Assembly (NCBI RefSeq): GCF_039566955.1
Contig: NZ_CP154796.1
Coordinates: 5,022,001 to 5,086,000 of the forward strand
DNA length: 64,000 nucleotides
Source: Micromonospora sp. DSM 45708
Lineage (GTDB): Bacteria; Actinomycetota; Actinomycetes; Mycobacteriales; Micromonosporaceae
Direction of reading: 5' to 3'
Shown here: piece after piece, positions 36,385-44,901 of the stretch
Numbering within the stretch: the stretch's first letter is position 1
How the letters are laid out: every line of letters starts with the position of its first letter
Translations under genes and position numbers: made by a program
The notes under the pieces: model-generated
Told to the model about the DNA's origin: nothing
The model's database searches: none
The model's input: the letters and a program-made list of their open reading frames with translations, nothing else

Positions 36385-37257
36385 ATGCGGATCCGGCCGG
36401 CGTACGCCGTGCCGCGCTCCCGGCCGGTCCACGTCCGCCGACGGGGACCGCGCCGGGGCGTGGCGCTGGCGCTGACCGCGCTGCTGCTCGCCCCGCTCCC
36501 GTCCTGCCGGCGCCAGCTCGCCCCGCCGCCCGGCGCCCCCACCTCCTGGCCGGCCGCGCTGGCCGGCCGCTGGGCGTGGCAGTGGCAGCTCACCGGCCCG
36601 GTCGACGTCTCGGTCGCCGCGGACGTCTTCCTCCTCGACCCGGTCCGGGCCACCTCCACCGAGACCGCCGCGCTGCGCGCCCGGGGTCGCCGGCTGGTCT
36701 GCCAGGTCCGGGCCGGCACGTACGCGGCCGACGACCCGGACGCCACCCGCTTCCCGGCCGCGGTACGCGGCGCGGCGGTGCCCGGTCGACCCGGGAGCCG
36801 GTTCCTGGACGTCCGGCGCTGGGACTCGCTGGCGCCGGTGCTGGCCGACCGGTTCCGGCTCTGCCGGGGAAAGGGCTTCGGCGCGGTGGCGCTGTCCGAC
36901 CTGGACGGCTACCGGCACCGCTCCGGTTTCCCGCTCGGCTTCGACGAGCAGGTGCTGTTCAACCGTCGGCTGGCCGGGCTGGCCCGAGGGTTCGACCTCT
37001 CCCCCGGCCTGGTCGACGACGTGGCGCAGGTGGCCGCGCTGGCCCCCGACTTCGACTTCGCGGTCAACCAGGAGTGCGTCCGCCGACGTGAGTGCGCGAA
37101 GCTGCTGCCGTTCGTGGACGCCGGCAAGCCGGTCTTCCACGTCGAGTACCTCGGCGAGCCGGCCGCGTTCTGCGTCACCTCGGTCGGCTACGGCTTCGCG
37201 TCGATGCGCAAGAACCGCCGGCTGGACGCCTGGCGGGAGCCCTGCCCGCTGCCGTGA
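36385..37257 (+). CDS. GH114-like (endo-alpha-1,4-polygalactosaminidase family) lipoprotein
   Basis: A 290-residue protein with an arginine-rich N-terminus, a hydrophobic segment and a lipobox-like APLPSC (about residues 36-41), so it is probably a secreted lipoprotein. The TIM-barrel has family features WAWQWQLTGPVDVSVAADVF, RLVCQVRAGTY, GFGAVALSDLDGYRH and DFDFAVNQECVRRRECAK. Family members usually have NE-x-C where this one has NQEC, so one acidic position may be shifted. It may cleave galactosamine-containing surface polymers; that is inference from the family. Confidence 0.7.
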   Translation: MRIRPAYAVPRSRPVHVRRRGPRRGVALALTALLLAPLPSCRRQLAPPPGAPTSWPAALAGRWAWQWQLTGPVDVSVAADVFLLDPVRATSTETAALRARGRRLVCQVRAGTYAADDPDATRFPAAVRGAAVPGRPGSRFLDVRRWDSLAPVLADRFRLCRGKGFGAVALSDLDGYRHRSGFPLGFDEQVLFNRRLAGLARGFDLSPGLVDDVAQVAALAPDFDFAVNQECVRRRECAKLLPFVDAGKPVFHVEYLGEPAAFCVTSVGYGFASMRKNRRLDAWREPCPLP

Positions 37258-37265
37258 ACGCGGCA

Positions 37266-37295
37266 CCGCCCCCGCCGGATATGGGGCGGGGGCGG
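37266..37295. terminator. Bidirectional hairpin between convergent genes
   Basis: Arms CCGCCCCCGCC (37266-37276) and GGCGGGGGCGG (37285-37295) with an 8-base loop, 9 bases after the GH114 stop and 18 bases from the stop of the convergent MFS gene. There is no U-tract, as is usual in high-GC actinomycetes. Confidence 0.7.
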
Positions 37296-37312
37296 CGTCG
37301 TCGGGGTGGGGG

Positions 37313-38818
37313 TCAGCCGGCGCTCGCGCCGGTGGTCGGGGTGGGGCTGTCGGCGCCGCGCTGCGACGGCACCCCGGCCTGTTCGGCGCTGAGCGGGGTG
37401 GCCAGGTCCTCCAGGGACTTCCCTTCGGCCTTGACGCCGAGCGCCAACTCCACCAGACCACCGATGATCATGATGGAGGCGCCGATGACGAACGCGAGCA
37501 CGGTGTCGCCGACCTGGCCGCTGCCGACCAGCTTGGCGAAGAGCAGCGGACCGGTGATGCCACCGGCGGCGGTGCCGATCGCGTAGAAGAACGCGATCGC
37601 CATGGCCCGCGTCTCCATCGGGAAGATCTCGCTGACCGTCAGGTACGCCGCGCTGGCCCCGGCCGAGGCGAAGAAGAGCACCACGCACCAGCAGGCGGTC
37701 ATGGTCACCGCGCTGAGCACGCCGGAGTGGAACAGCCAGGCGGTGCCGAGCAGCAGCACGCCCGAGCCGAGGTACGACCCGGCGATCATCGGCACCCGAC
37801 CGACCGTGTCGAACAGCTTGCCGAGCAGCAGCGGGCCGAGCAGGTTGCCGACCGCGATGACCGCGAAGTAGTAGCCGCTGCTGCCGGGCGGGACGTCGAA
37901 GAAGGTCTGCAGGATCTGGGCGAAGCCGAACGTGATCGCGTTGTAGAGGAACGCCTGCCCGATGAAGAGCGAGAAGCCCAGCGTGGCACGCTTCGGGTAG
38001 CGGCGGAACAGCGTCTTCGCGATCTCCAGGAAGTTCGTGCTCTTGCGCTGCCGGATCTCGATGTAGTTGTCGGCCTCGGCGAGGTCCCTGCCGGTCTCCC
38101 GTTCCACCTCGGCCTCGACCGAGTCGACGAGGTGGTTCGCCTCGTCCGCCCGGCCGTGGATGAACAGCCAGCGTGGGCTCTCCGGCACGTGCCGGCGGAC
38201 CAGCAGGATCACCACGCCGAGCACCGCGCCCAGGCCGAACGCCACCCGCCAGCCGAGGTTGGTCGGCAGGCCGTTGAGCAGCGGTACGGTCAGCAACGCG
38301 CCGAGCGCCGCGCCGAGCCAGAACGTGCCGTTGATGATGATGTCGATCCGGCCGCGGTGGCGGGCCGGGATCAGCTCGTCGATGGCCGAGTTGATGGCCG
38401 CGTACTCACCGCCGATGCCCATGCCGGTGAGGAACCGGAACAGGAAGAACCACCAGGTGTCGAACGAGAGCGCGGTGAGCGCGGTGGCCACCAGGTAGAG
38501 CCCGAGCGTCAGCAGGAACAGCTTCTTGCGGCCGAACCGGTCGGTGAGCCAGCCGAAGAAGAGCGCGCCGGTGCACGCGCCGGCCACGTAGAGCGCGGCG
38601 GCCAGGCCGGTGACCTGGCTCTGGGTGATGTCCAGTCCGCTGCCCGGCTCGGCCAGCTTCCCCGAGAGGTTGCCGACGATGGTCACCTCGAGGCCGTCGA
38701 GGATCCACACCGTGCCGAGACCGATGACGATCATCCAGTGCCAGCGGGACCACGGCAGCCGGTCGAGGCGGGCCGGGACGTTGGTCCGGACGGTGCCGGT
38801 CGACACGTCGGAGCTCAT
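37313..38818 (-). CDS. MFS transporter, sugar-porter/metabolite type (12 TM)
   Basis: A 501-residue transporter with about 12 hydrophobic segments. Motif A is GWLTDRFGRKKLFLLTLGLY, the loop after TM6 has RRHVPESPRWLFIHGRADEA and TM4 contains GMGIGGEYAAINSAIDEL. These fit the SLC22/sugar-porter branch, which imports sugars or organic acids. The cargo is unknown. The start is ATG 38818. The upstream gap is occupied by an ISL3 element whose left end lies 221 bases away, so the insertion could alter its expression. Confidence 0.88.
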   Translation of the reverse strand: MSSDVSTGTVRTNVPARLDRLPWSRWHWMIVIGLGTVWILDGLEVTIVGNLSGKLAEPGSGLDITQSQVTGLAAALYVAGACTGALFFGWLTDRFGRKKLFLLTLGLYLVATALTALSFDTWWFFLFRFLTGMGIGGEYAAINSAIDELIPARHRGRIDIIINGTFWLGAALGALLTVPLLNGLPTNLGWRVAFGLGAVLGVVILLVRRHVPESPRWLFIHGRADEANHLVDSVEAEVERETGRDLAEADNYIEIRQRKSTNFLEIAKTLFRRYPKRATLGFSLFIGQAFLYNAITFGFAQILQTFFDVPPGSSGYYFAVIAVGNLLGPLLLGKLFDTVGRVPMIAGSYLGSGVLLLGTAWLFHSGVLSAVTMTACWCVVLFFASAGASAAYLTVSEIFPMETRAMAIAFFYAIGTAAGGITGPLLFAKLVGSGQVGDTVLAFVIGASIMIIGGLVELALGVKAEGKSLEDLATPLSAEQAGVPSQRGADSPTPTTGASAG

Positions 38819-39038
38819 GACGCGCGCCGGGGGGATTCGGAAGCCGGGGCGGAAGTAAGCGCCTCCGGCGAGAGCTGTTCATCCATGGCCGCCCAGATGC
38901 CCCGCTGTTCGGCGCGTTAATCCTGCCGCGTTTCCGGCCTCGGACAGCCCCTCCGGGGTCGCCGTCCGCGGTGGCTTACGGCGGGCACCGACACTCTCCG
39001 TGTTCCCGGGCAGAGAAGGAAGTGGTCGGAACGATATA

Positions 39039-39066
39039 CCGGAGAGGCATAATTATGGATTTTGTG
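39039..39066 (+). repeat. Left terminal inverted repeat of the IS
   Basis: Matches the right end at 23 of 28 positions. It includes the 10-base self-palindrome CATAATTATG (39048-39057), AT-rich against a GC-rich background. Confidence 0.75.
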
Positions 39067-39079
39067 CTGGATGTGTGGG

Positions 39080-40342
39080 TCATCGGTTGGGGAGTTGGGG
39101 GCGGTGGCCGCCGAGGCTGAGTAGGGCTAGGGCGATGAGGGCGTGGGGTGAGTGGAAGCCGAAGGCCATCCGGGTGATGAGGCGGATCTTGGCATTGACG
39201 GATTCGATGCGGCCGTTGGACAGGCCGTGTTCGAGCGAGGCGATGATGGCGTCGCGGTGGCGGACCACGCGGCGTTGCAGGTCGACGAAGATGTCGATGC
39301 GGCTGCGGCGGGCCCAGCCGATCCATTGGTCGAGGGCTTGGACCGCTGTGGTGGGGCTGGTTTTGGCCAGGGTGAACACGTAGCGCAGGCCTTCTTTGAG
39401 GGCCCAGGCTCGGTGTAGGCGGGGGTGGTTCTTGGCGATCCAGTCGAGGGTGGCCCGTTGTGCGCCGGTGAGGTTGTCCGGGTTCTTCCACAACGCCCAG
39501 CGGGTGTTCTTCACCAGCCGCGCTTCGCCGACGGCGACACCGCGACGGCCTGTTCCCCGACCGGCGGCGGCGTTCCATACCTGCCGGCGGACTCGGTCCA
39601 CGGCGTCGCTGGCCCAGGCCACGACGTGGAACGGGTCGGCGCAGCGCACCGCGTTCGGGCAACGACGGCGCACCACGGTGGTGATCCAGTCCGCGCCGTC
39701 AGCCGACACGTGGGTGATCGCGGCTGCCCGCTCGGGTCCGAGCAGGTCGAAGAACTCGTGCAACGTAGCCGCGCTCTTGCCCGCAGCGGCCCACACCAGC
39801 CGGCCGGTGTCGTGATCCACCACCACGCTCAGATACCGGTGGCCTTTCTTGTAGCTGACCTCGTCGATACCGATACGACGTAACCCGTCGAGGCGATCCA
39901 CCGCTGCGCCGCTATCAGCCCACACCCGCGCGATGATCGCACCCACCGTGCGCCAACTGATCCGCATCAACCGCGACACCACCGACTTCGCCGCGTGCAC
40001 CGCCAACCACGCCACCGCCTGATCGAACGCCCGGGTATGCCCCGCCCCATGCCTGGCCCACGGCACCGCCGCGACCACCACCCCATGCACCCGACACGAC
40101 ACCCGCGGCGCATCGGCCTCGATCACCGCCCGCACCACCCCCAGATCCAACGCCCGCCACCGCCGACGCACCCCCGCGTCATAACCAGGACACCGCCGCC
40201 GGCAAAACGGACACCGCCGCCGAGCACCCCGAGCCACCCGCACCCGAGCCACCACCACCTGCTCGACCGCATCGAACTCGACACCCTCCACCACCGCCTG
40301 CTCGACCCCGAACAACCGAGCCCATACCCTTACCGAACGCAC
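39080..40342 (-). CDS. ISL3-family transposase
   Basis: A 420-residue transposase. An N-terminal zinc-finger-like segment (RRRCPFCRRRCPGYD) is followed by a helix-turn-helix region (SVVSRLMRISWRTVGAIIAR). The DDE core has the first Asp in RRIGIDEVSYKKGHRYLSVV, the second in HVSADGADWI, a third conserved DPFHVVAWA, and a C-terminal NGRIESVNAKIRLITRMAFG with the expected Glu. No frameshift is visible, so the gene looks functional. The GTG start lies within the arm of a 12-bp hairpin. Confidence 0.9.
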   Translation of the reverse strand: MRSVRVWARLFGVEQAVVEGVEFDAVEQVVVARVRVARGARRRCPFCRRRCPGYDAGVRRRWRALDLGVVRAVIEADAPRVSCRVHGVVVAAVPWARHGAGHTRAFDQAVAWLAVHAAKSVVSRLMRISWRTVGAIIARVWADSGAAVDRLDGLRRIGIDEVSYKKGHRYLSVVVDHDTGRLVWAAAGKSAATLHEFFDLLGPERAAAITHVSADGADWITTVVRRRCPNAVRCADPFHVVAWASDAVDRVRRQVWNAAAGRGTGRRGVAVGEARLVKNTRWALWKNPDNLTGAQRATLDWIAKNHPRLHRAWALKEGLRYVFTLAKTSPTTAVQALDQWIGWARRSRIDIFVDLQRRVVRHRDAIIASLEHGLSNGRIESVNAKIRLITRMAFGFHSPHALIALALLSLGGHRPQLPNR

Positions 40343-40409
40343 GCCGTTGCCCCGCCCACTCAGTTCTGACCTTCGACAAGCCAGAACCTAGGCAGGACAA
40401 CGGCGTGCG
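40338..40409 (-). promoter_or_regulatory. Nested hairpin enclosing the transposase start codon
   Basis: Perfect 12-bp outer arms CGCACGCCGTTG (40338-40349) and CAACGGCGTGCG (40398-40409) enclose a second pair, GTTCTG (40363-40368) and CAGAAC (40382-40387). In the transposase transcript the GTG (40342-40340) lies inside the 3' arm. Such leader structures can hide the start in read-through transcripts. Confidence 0.6.
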
Positions 40410-40444
40410 CCATCAACGACGCGCCCAACCACCCACAAACACGT

Positions 40445-40472
40445 CACAAGACCCATAATTATGACTCTGTGG
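40445..40472 (-). repeat. Right terminal inverted repeat of the IS
   Basis: Read leftward it begins CCACAGAGTCATAATTATGG and continues GTCTTGTG. It contains the same CATAATTATG core as the left end. Confidence 0.75.
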
Positions 40473-40582
40473 TATATCGCTGAGAAGCGGATGTCGTCCA
40501 CCGGCCGGCAGCCGACCGAGCGGAGCACACCCGCCGGCACGGCTCCACCGGGGGCCCACCGGGCCAAGGCCGCCGCCACCCC

Positions 40583-40730
40583 AAGCCGACACCGCCGGAC
40601 CAGGCCGACGCACCGCCAGACCAAGAAGCCGACACCGCCTGGCCGGGCCGACGCACCGCTAGACCAAGAAGCCGACACCGCCGGACCAGGCCGACGCACC
40701 GCCGGACCAGGCCGACGCCGCCGGGCCGGA
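40583..40730. repeat. 43-bp tandem repeat (about 3.4 units)
   Basis: Units begin AAGCCGACACCGCC at 40583, 40626 and 40669, each 43 bases apart, with a decayed partial unit after 40712. The period is not a multiple of three and no supported gene covers it. It lies in the 295-base gap between the IS right end and the stop of the MMPL gene; I see nothing else there. Confidence 0.8.
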
Positions 40731-40773
40731 GCAGCCCCGGTCGACGTCGGCGGGGTGGTCCGGCCCGGTCGGG

Positions 40774-42981
40774 TCAGCGGGCGCCGACCAGCTCCGGTGC
40801 CGGCGCGGGCGGCGGCTCGACCGGCGGGGCGGCCGTCCGACGGCGCAGGAAGCGCGGCGCCCACCAGTTCGCGTCGCCCAGCAGCGTCATCACCGACGGC
40901 AGCACCACCGCGCGGATGATCGTGGCGTCCAGCAGGATCGCCGCCGCCAGCCCGATGCCGAGCTGCTTGAAGTCGATCATGCTGAGCGTGGCGAAGATCG
41001 AGAAGACCCCGACCATCACGATCGCCGCGCTGGTCACCACCGGCGCCGAGGACGTGATCCCGTACGCCACCGCCTCGCGGTTGGGCATGCCCCGGTCGAC
41101 CGCCTCGCGGATCCGGCTGACCACGAAGACGTGGTAGTCCATGGAGAGCCCGAACAGCACCACGAACAGGAACAGCGGCAGCCAGGTGACGATCGCGTCC
41201 ATCGAGGTGAATCCGAGCAGCCCCTCCGCCCAGTGGCTCTGGAAGACCAGCACCAGCAGCCCGTACGCGGCGCCGACGGAGAGCAGGTTCAGCAGGATCG
41301 AGGTGAGCGCCACCACCACCGAGCGGAACGTCCAGGCCATCACCAGGAACGTCAGCACCAGCACGAACGCCGCGACCACCGGCAGCTTCGCCCAGATGTG
41401 GTCGGCGTAGTCCGCACTCGCGGCCACCCCGCCACCGACCGCGTACTCCACGCCGGGGACGCCGCCCAACGCGGCCGGCACCAGATCCTCGCGCAGCTCG
41501 CGCAGGGAGCGGGCCGCCTCGTCCGAGCGGCTGGCGAACGGGGTGGCCACCTCCAGCACCGACACCCGCCGGTCCGCCGACACCCTGATCTCCGGGCCGT
41601 CCCCCTCGGCCGGCGCGAAGAGCGGGTCGGCGGCGGTGCGGGCGGCCAGCCCGGTCAGTGCGTCCCGCACCCGGTCGGCCTGTTCGGCGGGCGCCCGCAC
41701 GGCCACCGTGTGGCTGGTGCCGTTGCTCGGGAAGGCCGCGGCGAGCCGGTCGTACGCCTGCATGGCCGCCGTGGTGCGCGGCACGTCCTCGGTCCCGGGG
41801 AACTTCAGCTTCATGCCCAACGCGGGCGCGGCCAGGGCGAGCAGCAGCGCCACCGACACCAGCAGGGTGGCCACCGGGGCGCGCAGCGCCGGCCGGAGCA
41901 CGGCCGGCCAGAAGCGGGGACGCCGCCCGGGACGCGGGGTGGTCAGCCGCCACAGCAGCGGCACCCGGGGCCGGTCCACCCAGCGGCCCAGTTTGGCCAG
42001 CAGCGCCGGCAGCACGGTCAGTGAGCCGAGCACCGCCACCGCGACCACCAGGATCGAGCCGACGGCCAGCGACGAGAAGATGGCGTCCTGGGCGAGCAGC
42101 AGCCCGGCCATCGCGATGACCACGGCGGTGCCGGAGACGACCACGGCGTGCCCGGAGGTCTCCGCCGCGATCTCCACCGCGTCCAGGCCGGATCTCCCCC
42201 TGGCCCGTTCCTCGCGCTCCCGCCGCACGTAGAACAGCGAGTAGTCCACGCCCACCGCCATGCCGATCAGCAGGATCACGCTGGCCGTGGTGTCGGTGGC
42301 CGGCACCAGGTGCGAGGCGAGCGTGGAGAGCCCCATCGCGGCGGCCACCGAGGAGAGCGCGAGCAGCACCGGCACGCCGGCGGCGATCAACGCGCCGAAC
42401 GCGATGATCAGGATGGCCAGCGTCACCGGCAGGCTGAGCAGCTCGGCCCGTTTGAAGTCCTTGCCGAGCGTGTCGTCGAGCGCCTTGTCGATCGACGGGC
42501 CGCCGACCTCCTCCACCCGCAACTGCGGATGGGCCGCCTGCACCTGGGCGGTGGTGTCCCGCAACGGCCCCACCCGGTCCCCGGCGGTCGCCGGATCGCC
42601 GGACATGGTGATCGGCAGCAGCAGCGCGCTCCCGTCCCGCGACGGCGTCGGCGTACCCACCGAGGCGACGCCCTCGACCTGCCGCAGCCGGCCCGCGGCG
42701 TCCTGCGCGGCGGCCTTCGCCGCGGCCGGGTCGAGCGCGCCAGACCGCGCGGTGATCAGCACGTTCTCGGTGGCCGCCCGGTGGAAGCCGCCACTGTCGA
42801 CGATCAGCTCGGCCCGCCCGAACTCGCCGATCGCCTGGTCCGCGTCGGTCGCCTCGTTCAGCCCGGCGGCGTTGCCGCCGACGAAGCACACCGCGACGAA
42901 GACCACCCACAGCGCGATGGCCCGCCAGGGGTGCTCCGCACTCCACCGTGCCAGCCGCACGGTCACCGGTCGCCTGCCCAT
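40774..42981 (-). CDS. MMPL-family RND transporter
   Basis: A 735-residue membrane protein with the duplicated RND layout: TM1, an external domain, five TM helices (about 180-360), then a second copy. Proton-relay motifs are GMAVGVDYSLFYVRREREE and FGLSMDYHVFVVSRIREA. Actinobacterial MMPL proteins export lipids or natural products. The conserved start MGRRPVTVRLARWSAEHPWR is at 42981. A perfect 13-bp inverted repeat lies 11 bases upstream and overlaps its probable Shine-Dalgarno. No regulator gene adjoins it. Confidence 0.88.
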   Translation of the reverse strand: MGRRPVTVRLARWSAEHPWRAIALWVVFVAVCFVGGNAAGLNEATDADQAIGEFGRAELIVDSGGFHRAATENVLITARSGALDPAAAKAAAQDAAGRLRQVEGVASVGTPTPSRDGSALLLPITMSGDPATAGDRVGPLRDTTAQVQAAHPQLRVEEVGGPSIDKALDDTLGKDFKRAELLSLPVTLAILIIAFGALIAAGVPVLLALSSVAAAMGLSTLASHLVPATDTTASVILLIGMAVGVDYSLFYVRREREERARGRSGLDAVEIAAETSGHAVVVSGTAVVIAMAGLLLAQDAIFSSLAVGSILVVAVAVLGSLTVLPALLAKLGRWVDRPRVPLLWRLTTPRPGRRPRFWPAVLRPALRAPVATLLVSVALLLALAAPALGMKLKFPGTEDVPRTTAAMQAYDRLAAAFPSNGTSHTVAVRAPAEQADRVRDALTGLAARTAADPLFAPAEGDGPEIRVSADRRVSVLEVATPFASRSDEAARSLRELREDLVPAALGGVPGVEYAVGGGVAASADYADHIWAKLPVVAAFVLVLTFLVMAWTFRSVVVALTSILLNLLSVGAAYGLLVLVFQSHWAEGLLGFTSMDAIVTWLPLFLFVVLFGLSMDYHVFVVSRIREAVDRGMPNREAVAYGITSSAPVVTSAAIVMVGVFSIFATLSMIDFKQLGIGLAAAILLDATIIRAVVLPSVMTLLGDANWWAPRFLRRRTAAPPVEPPPAPAPELVGAR

Positions 42982-42992
42982 ATCCGGGTTCC

Positions 42993-43025
42993 CTCCAGAC
43001 GTCGGCCCCGTGCCGACGTCTGGAG
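42993..43025 (-). promoter_or_regulatory. Perfect 13-bp inverted repeat over the MMPL ribosome-binding site
   Basis: Arms CTCCAGACGTCGG (42993-43005) and CCGACGTCTGGAG (43013-43025) with a 7-base spacer. In the MMPL mRNA the 3' arm ends in GGAG, part of GGAGGGAACCCGGAT before the ATG, while the 5' arm carries CTCC. It may act as a repressor operator (TetR-like geometry) or as an RNA hairpin hiding the ribosome-binding site. Confidence 0.6.
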
Positions 43026-43214
43026 ACGCTAGGCAGCCGACGGAGCCCGGACATCGGGGAACGGCCCCGGCTCCTCCCCGATGAGGCAGGCCCTACCAGG
43101 CGGCCGGAACCGGCCGCGCCGGCCGGGCGGAAAGGGCATTTCAGGGTACGTCGCGGCGGGCCCCCGGGCACCGTCCGGCGAAGCACACCGGCGCAACCCC
43201 GAACCGGCTCCGGG

Positions 43215-44072
43215 TCATCCCCGGAGGCTGCCCCGGGGCCGCGGCTGGCAGCGCGGGCAACTGTAGGAGGAACGGTTCATGAACGCCTCCCGCCGGATCG
43301 GCGCGCCACAACGCGGGCAGGGCTCCCCCTCCCGGCCGTACGCGTTCAACGACCGGTCGAAGTAGCCGCTCTCGCCGTTGACGTTCACGTACAGCTCGTC
43401 GAAGCTGGTGCCGCCCTGCTTGATCGCCTCGCCGAGCACGTCCCGCACGTGGCCGAGCAGCCGCAGCGCCGCCGGACCGGTCAGCGCGTCGGTCGGCCGG
43501 GCGCCGTGCAGCTTCGCCCGCCACAGCGCCTCGTCGGCGTAGATGTTGCCCACGCCGGAGATCAGCGTCTGGTCGAGCAGCGCCCGTTTGACCTCCGTAC
43601 GCCGGCGACGCAGCGCGGCCACGAACGCGTCGTCGGAGAACTCCGGGTCCATCGGGTCCCGGGCGATGTGCGCGATCTCGGCCGGCAGTTCCGCCCCGCC
43701 GTCGGAGACGGACAGCCCGCCGAACGTGCGCTGGTCGACGAAGCGCAGCTCCGGACCGTCGTCGGCGAACCGGAACCGGACCCGCAGGTGCAGCTCGTCG
43801 GCCGCGCCGACCGGTTGCAGCAGCAACTGCCCGGACATGCCCAGGTGGCCGATCACCGCGTCCCCGCTGTCCAGCGGCAGCCAGAGGTATTTGCCCCGGC
43901 GGCGGACGTCGGTGATCGTCCGGCCGGCCAGCACGTCGGCGAAGTGCGCGCCGCCCGGCACGTGCCGGCGTACCGCCCGGGGGTGGCGCACCTCGACGGC
44001 GGTGATCCGTCGGCCGACCACCCACTCGGCCAGCCCCTGCCGGACGGTCTCCACCTCGGGCAGCTCAGGCAC
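43215..44072 (-). CDS. mutM: Formamidopyrimidine-DNA glycosylase
   Basis: A 285-residue Fpg/MutM that excises 8-oxoguanine. The N-terminus [13 protein letters not shown] provides the catalytic Pro and Glu after Met removal. [11 protein letters not shown] holds the lysine-loop neighbourhood, [20 protein letters not shown] the helix-two-turn-helix, and [20 protein letters not shown] with CPRC the C-terminal zinc finger. It overlaps rnc by 8 bases and is the last gene of the leftward plsX-rnc-mutM unit. Confidence 0.96.
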   Translation of the reverse strand: MPELPEVETVRQGLAEWVVGRRITAVEVRHPRAVRRHVPGGAHFADVLAGRTITDVRRRGKYLWLPLDSGDAVIGHLGMSGQLLLQPVGAADELHLRVRFRFADDGPELRFVDQRTFGGLSVSDGGAELPAEIAHIARDPMDPEFSDDAFVAALRRRRTEVKRALLDQTLISGVGNIYADEALWRAKLHGARPTDALTGPAALRLLGHVRDVLGEAIKQGGTSFDELYVNVNGESGYFDRSLNAYGREGEPCPRCGAPIRREAFMNRSSYSCPRCQPRPRGSLRG

Positions 44073-44901
44073 GGCCGGCGCCCGCCTCGGCGTCCTCCGG
44101 GTCGACCGCCGCCTCGGGGTCGACCGCCCCGGCCGAGGCGCGTGCCTCGGCCTCGGCCCGCGCCTCGGCCTCCGCCCGCGCGGTCGCCTCCGCCTGCTCG
44201 GTGAGCATCCGCCAGGCCGACTCGGCGGCCCGCTGCTCGGCCTCCTTCTTGCTGCGCCCGTCCGCGCCGCCGTACCGGTTGCCGGCCACCACCACCCAGG
44301 CGGTGAACGTCTTCAGGTGGTCCGGTCCGGTGCCCTCGATCCGGTACTCCGGCACGCCCAGCCCGAGCGCGGCGGTCAGCTCCTGGAGGCTGGTCTTCCA
44401 GTCCAACGCCGCGCCCCGCCCAGCCGACTCCGCCATCAGCGGGTCGAAGAGGCGGTGGATCACGATGGCGGCGGTGTCCAGGCCGTACTGGAGGTAGATG
44501 GCGCCGAGCAGCGCCTCCAGCGTGTCGGCCAGGATGCTCGCCTTGTCCCGGCCACCGGTGGCCTCCTCGCCCTTGCCCAGCAGCAGGTACGCGCCCAGCC
44601 CGTCCGGGCCCAGGCCACGCGCCACGTCGGCCAGCGCGCGCATGTTGACCACGCTGGCCCGCAGCTTCGCCAACTGCCCCTCGGGCAGGTCCGGATGGTT
44701 GTGGAAGAGCGCGGTGGTGATCACCACGCCGAGGACCGAGTCGCCGAGGAACTCCAGCCGCTCGTTGGTGGGCAGCCCGCCGTTCTCGTACGCGTACGAG
44801 CGGTGGGTCAGGGCGCGTTCCAGCAGCTCCGGGTCGAGCGACACCCCGAAGGCCGCCTCCAGATGGCTGACGGGCGCACGCCGCCGCTTGTCGTTGGTCA
44901 T
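44065..44901 (-). CDS. rnc: Ribonuclease III
   Basis: A 278-residue double-strand-specific RNase. The signature [20 protein letters not shown] holds the metal ligands, with further acids in [20 protein letters not shown] dsRNA-binding domain covers about residues 165-235 ([36 protein letters not shown]). The C-terminal 45 residues are an Ala/Glu/Arg repeat-like tail not needed for the fold. The ATG overlaps the plsX stop. Confidence 0.96.
   Translation of the reverse strand: MTNDKRRRAPVSHLEAAFGVSLDPELLERALTHRSYAYENGGLPTNERLEFLGDSVLGVVITTALFHNHPDLPEGQLAKLRASVVNMRALADVARGLGPDGLGAYLLLGKGEEATGGRDKASILADTLEALLGAIYLQYGLDTAAIVIHRLFDPLMAESAGRGAALDWKTSLQELTAALGLGVPEYRIEGTGPDHLKTFTAWVVVAGNRYGGADGRSKKEAEQRAAESAWRMLTEQAEATARAEAEARAEAEARASAGAVDPEAAVDPEDAEAGAGRA

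Larger units (their letters stand above)
39039..40472. mobile_element. ISL3-type insertion sequence, about 1.43 kb, apparently intact
   Basis: The left end CCGGAGAGGCATAATTATGG and the inverted right end CCACAGAGTCATAATTATGG match at 17 of 20 bases, and the similarity continues through TTGTG, giving 23 of 28. Flanks are GATATA on the left and TATATC on the right, compatible with a 4-bp TATA duplication in a GATATATC target. No 8-bp direct repeat, the usual ISL3 footprint, is visible. One full-length transposase gene lies inside. Confidence 0.8.

Noticed and set aside
39031..40480. An 8-bp target duplication GATATACC flanking the IS
   Set aside because: The two flanking 8-mers are inverted complements, not direct repeats, so they cannot be a duplication. 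Only TATA is directly repeated.
40583..40730. A possible CRISPR array
   Set aside because: The units are directly adjacent without unique spacers, and no cas genes are present. It is a tandem minisatellite.
40388..43186. A 932-codon leftward frame across the MMPL gene
   Set aside because: It is the GC-driven shadow frame of the MMPL gene and has the Arg/Gly/Ala composition of non-coding frames. The MMPL frame shows clear transmembrane and DY motifs.
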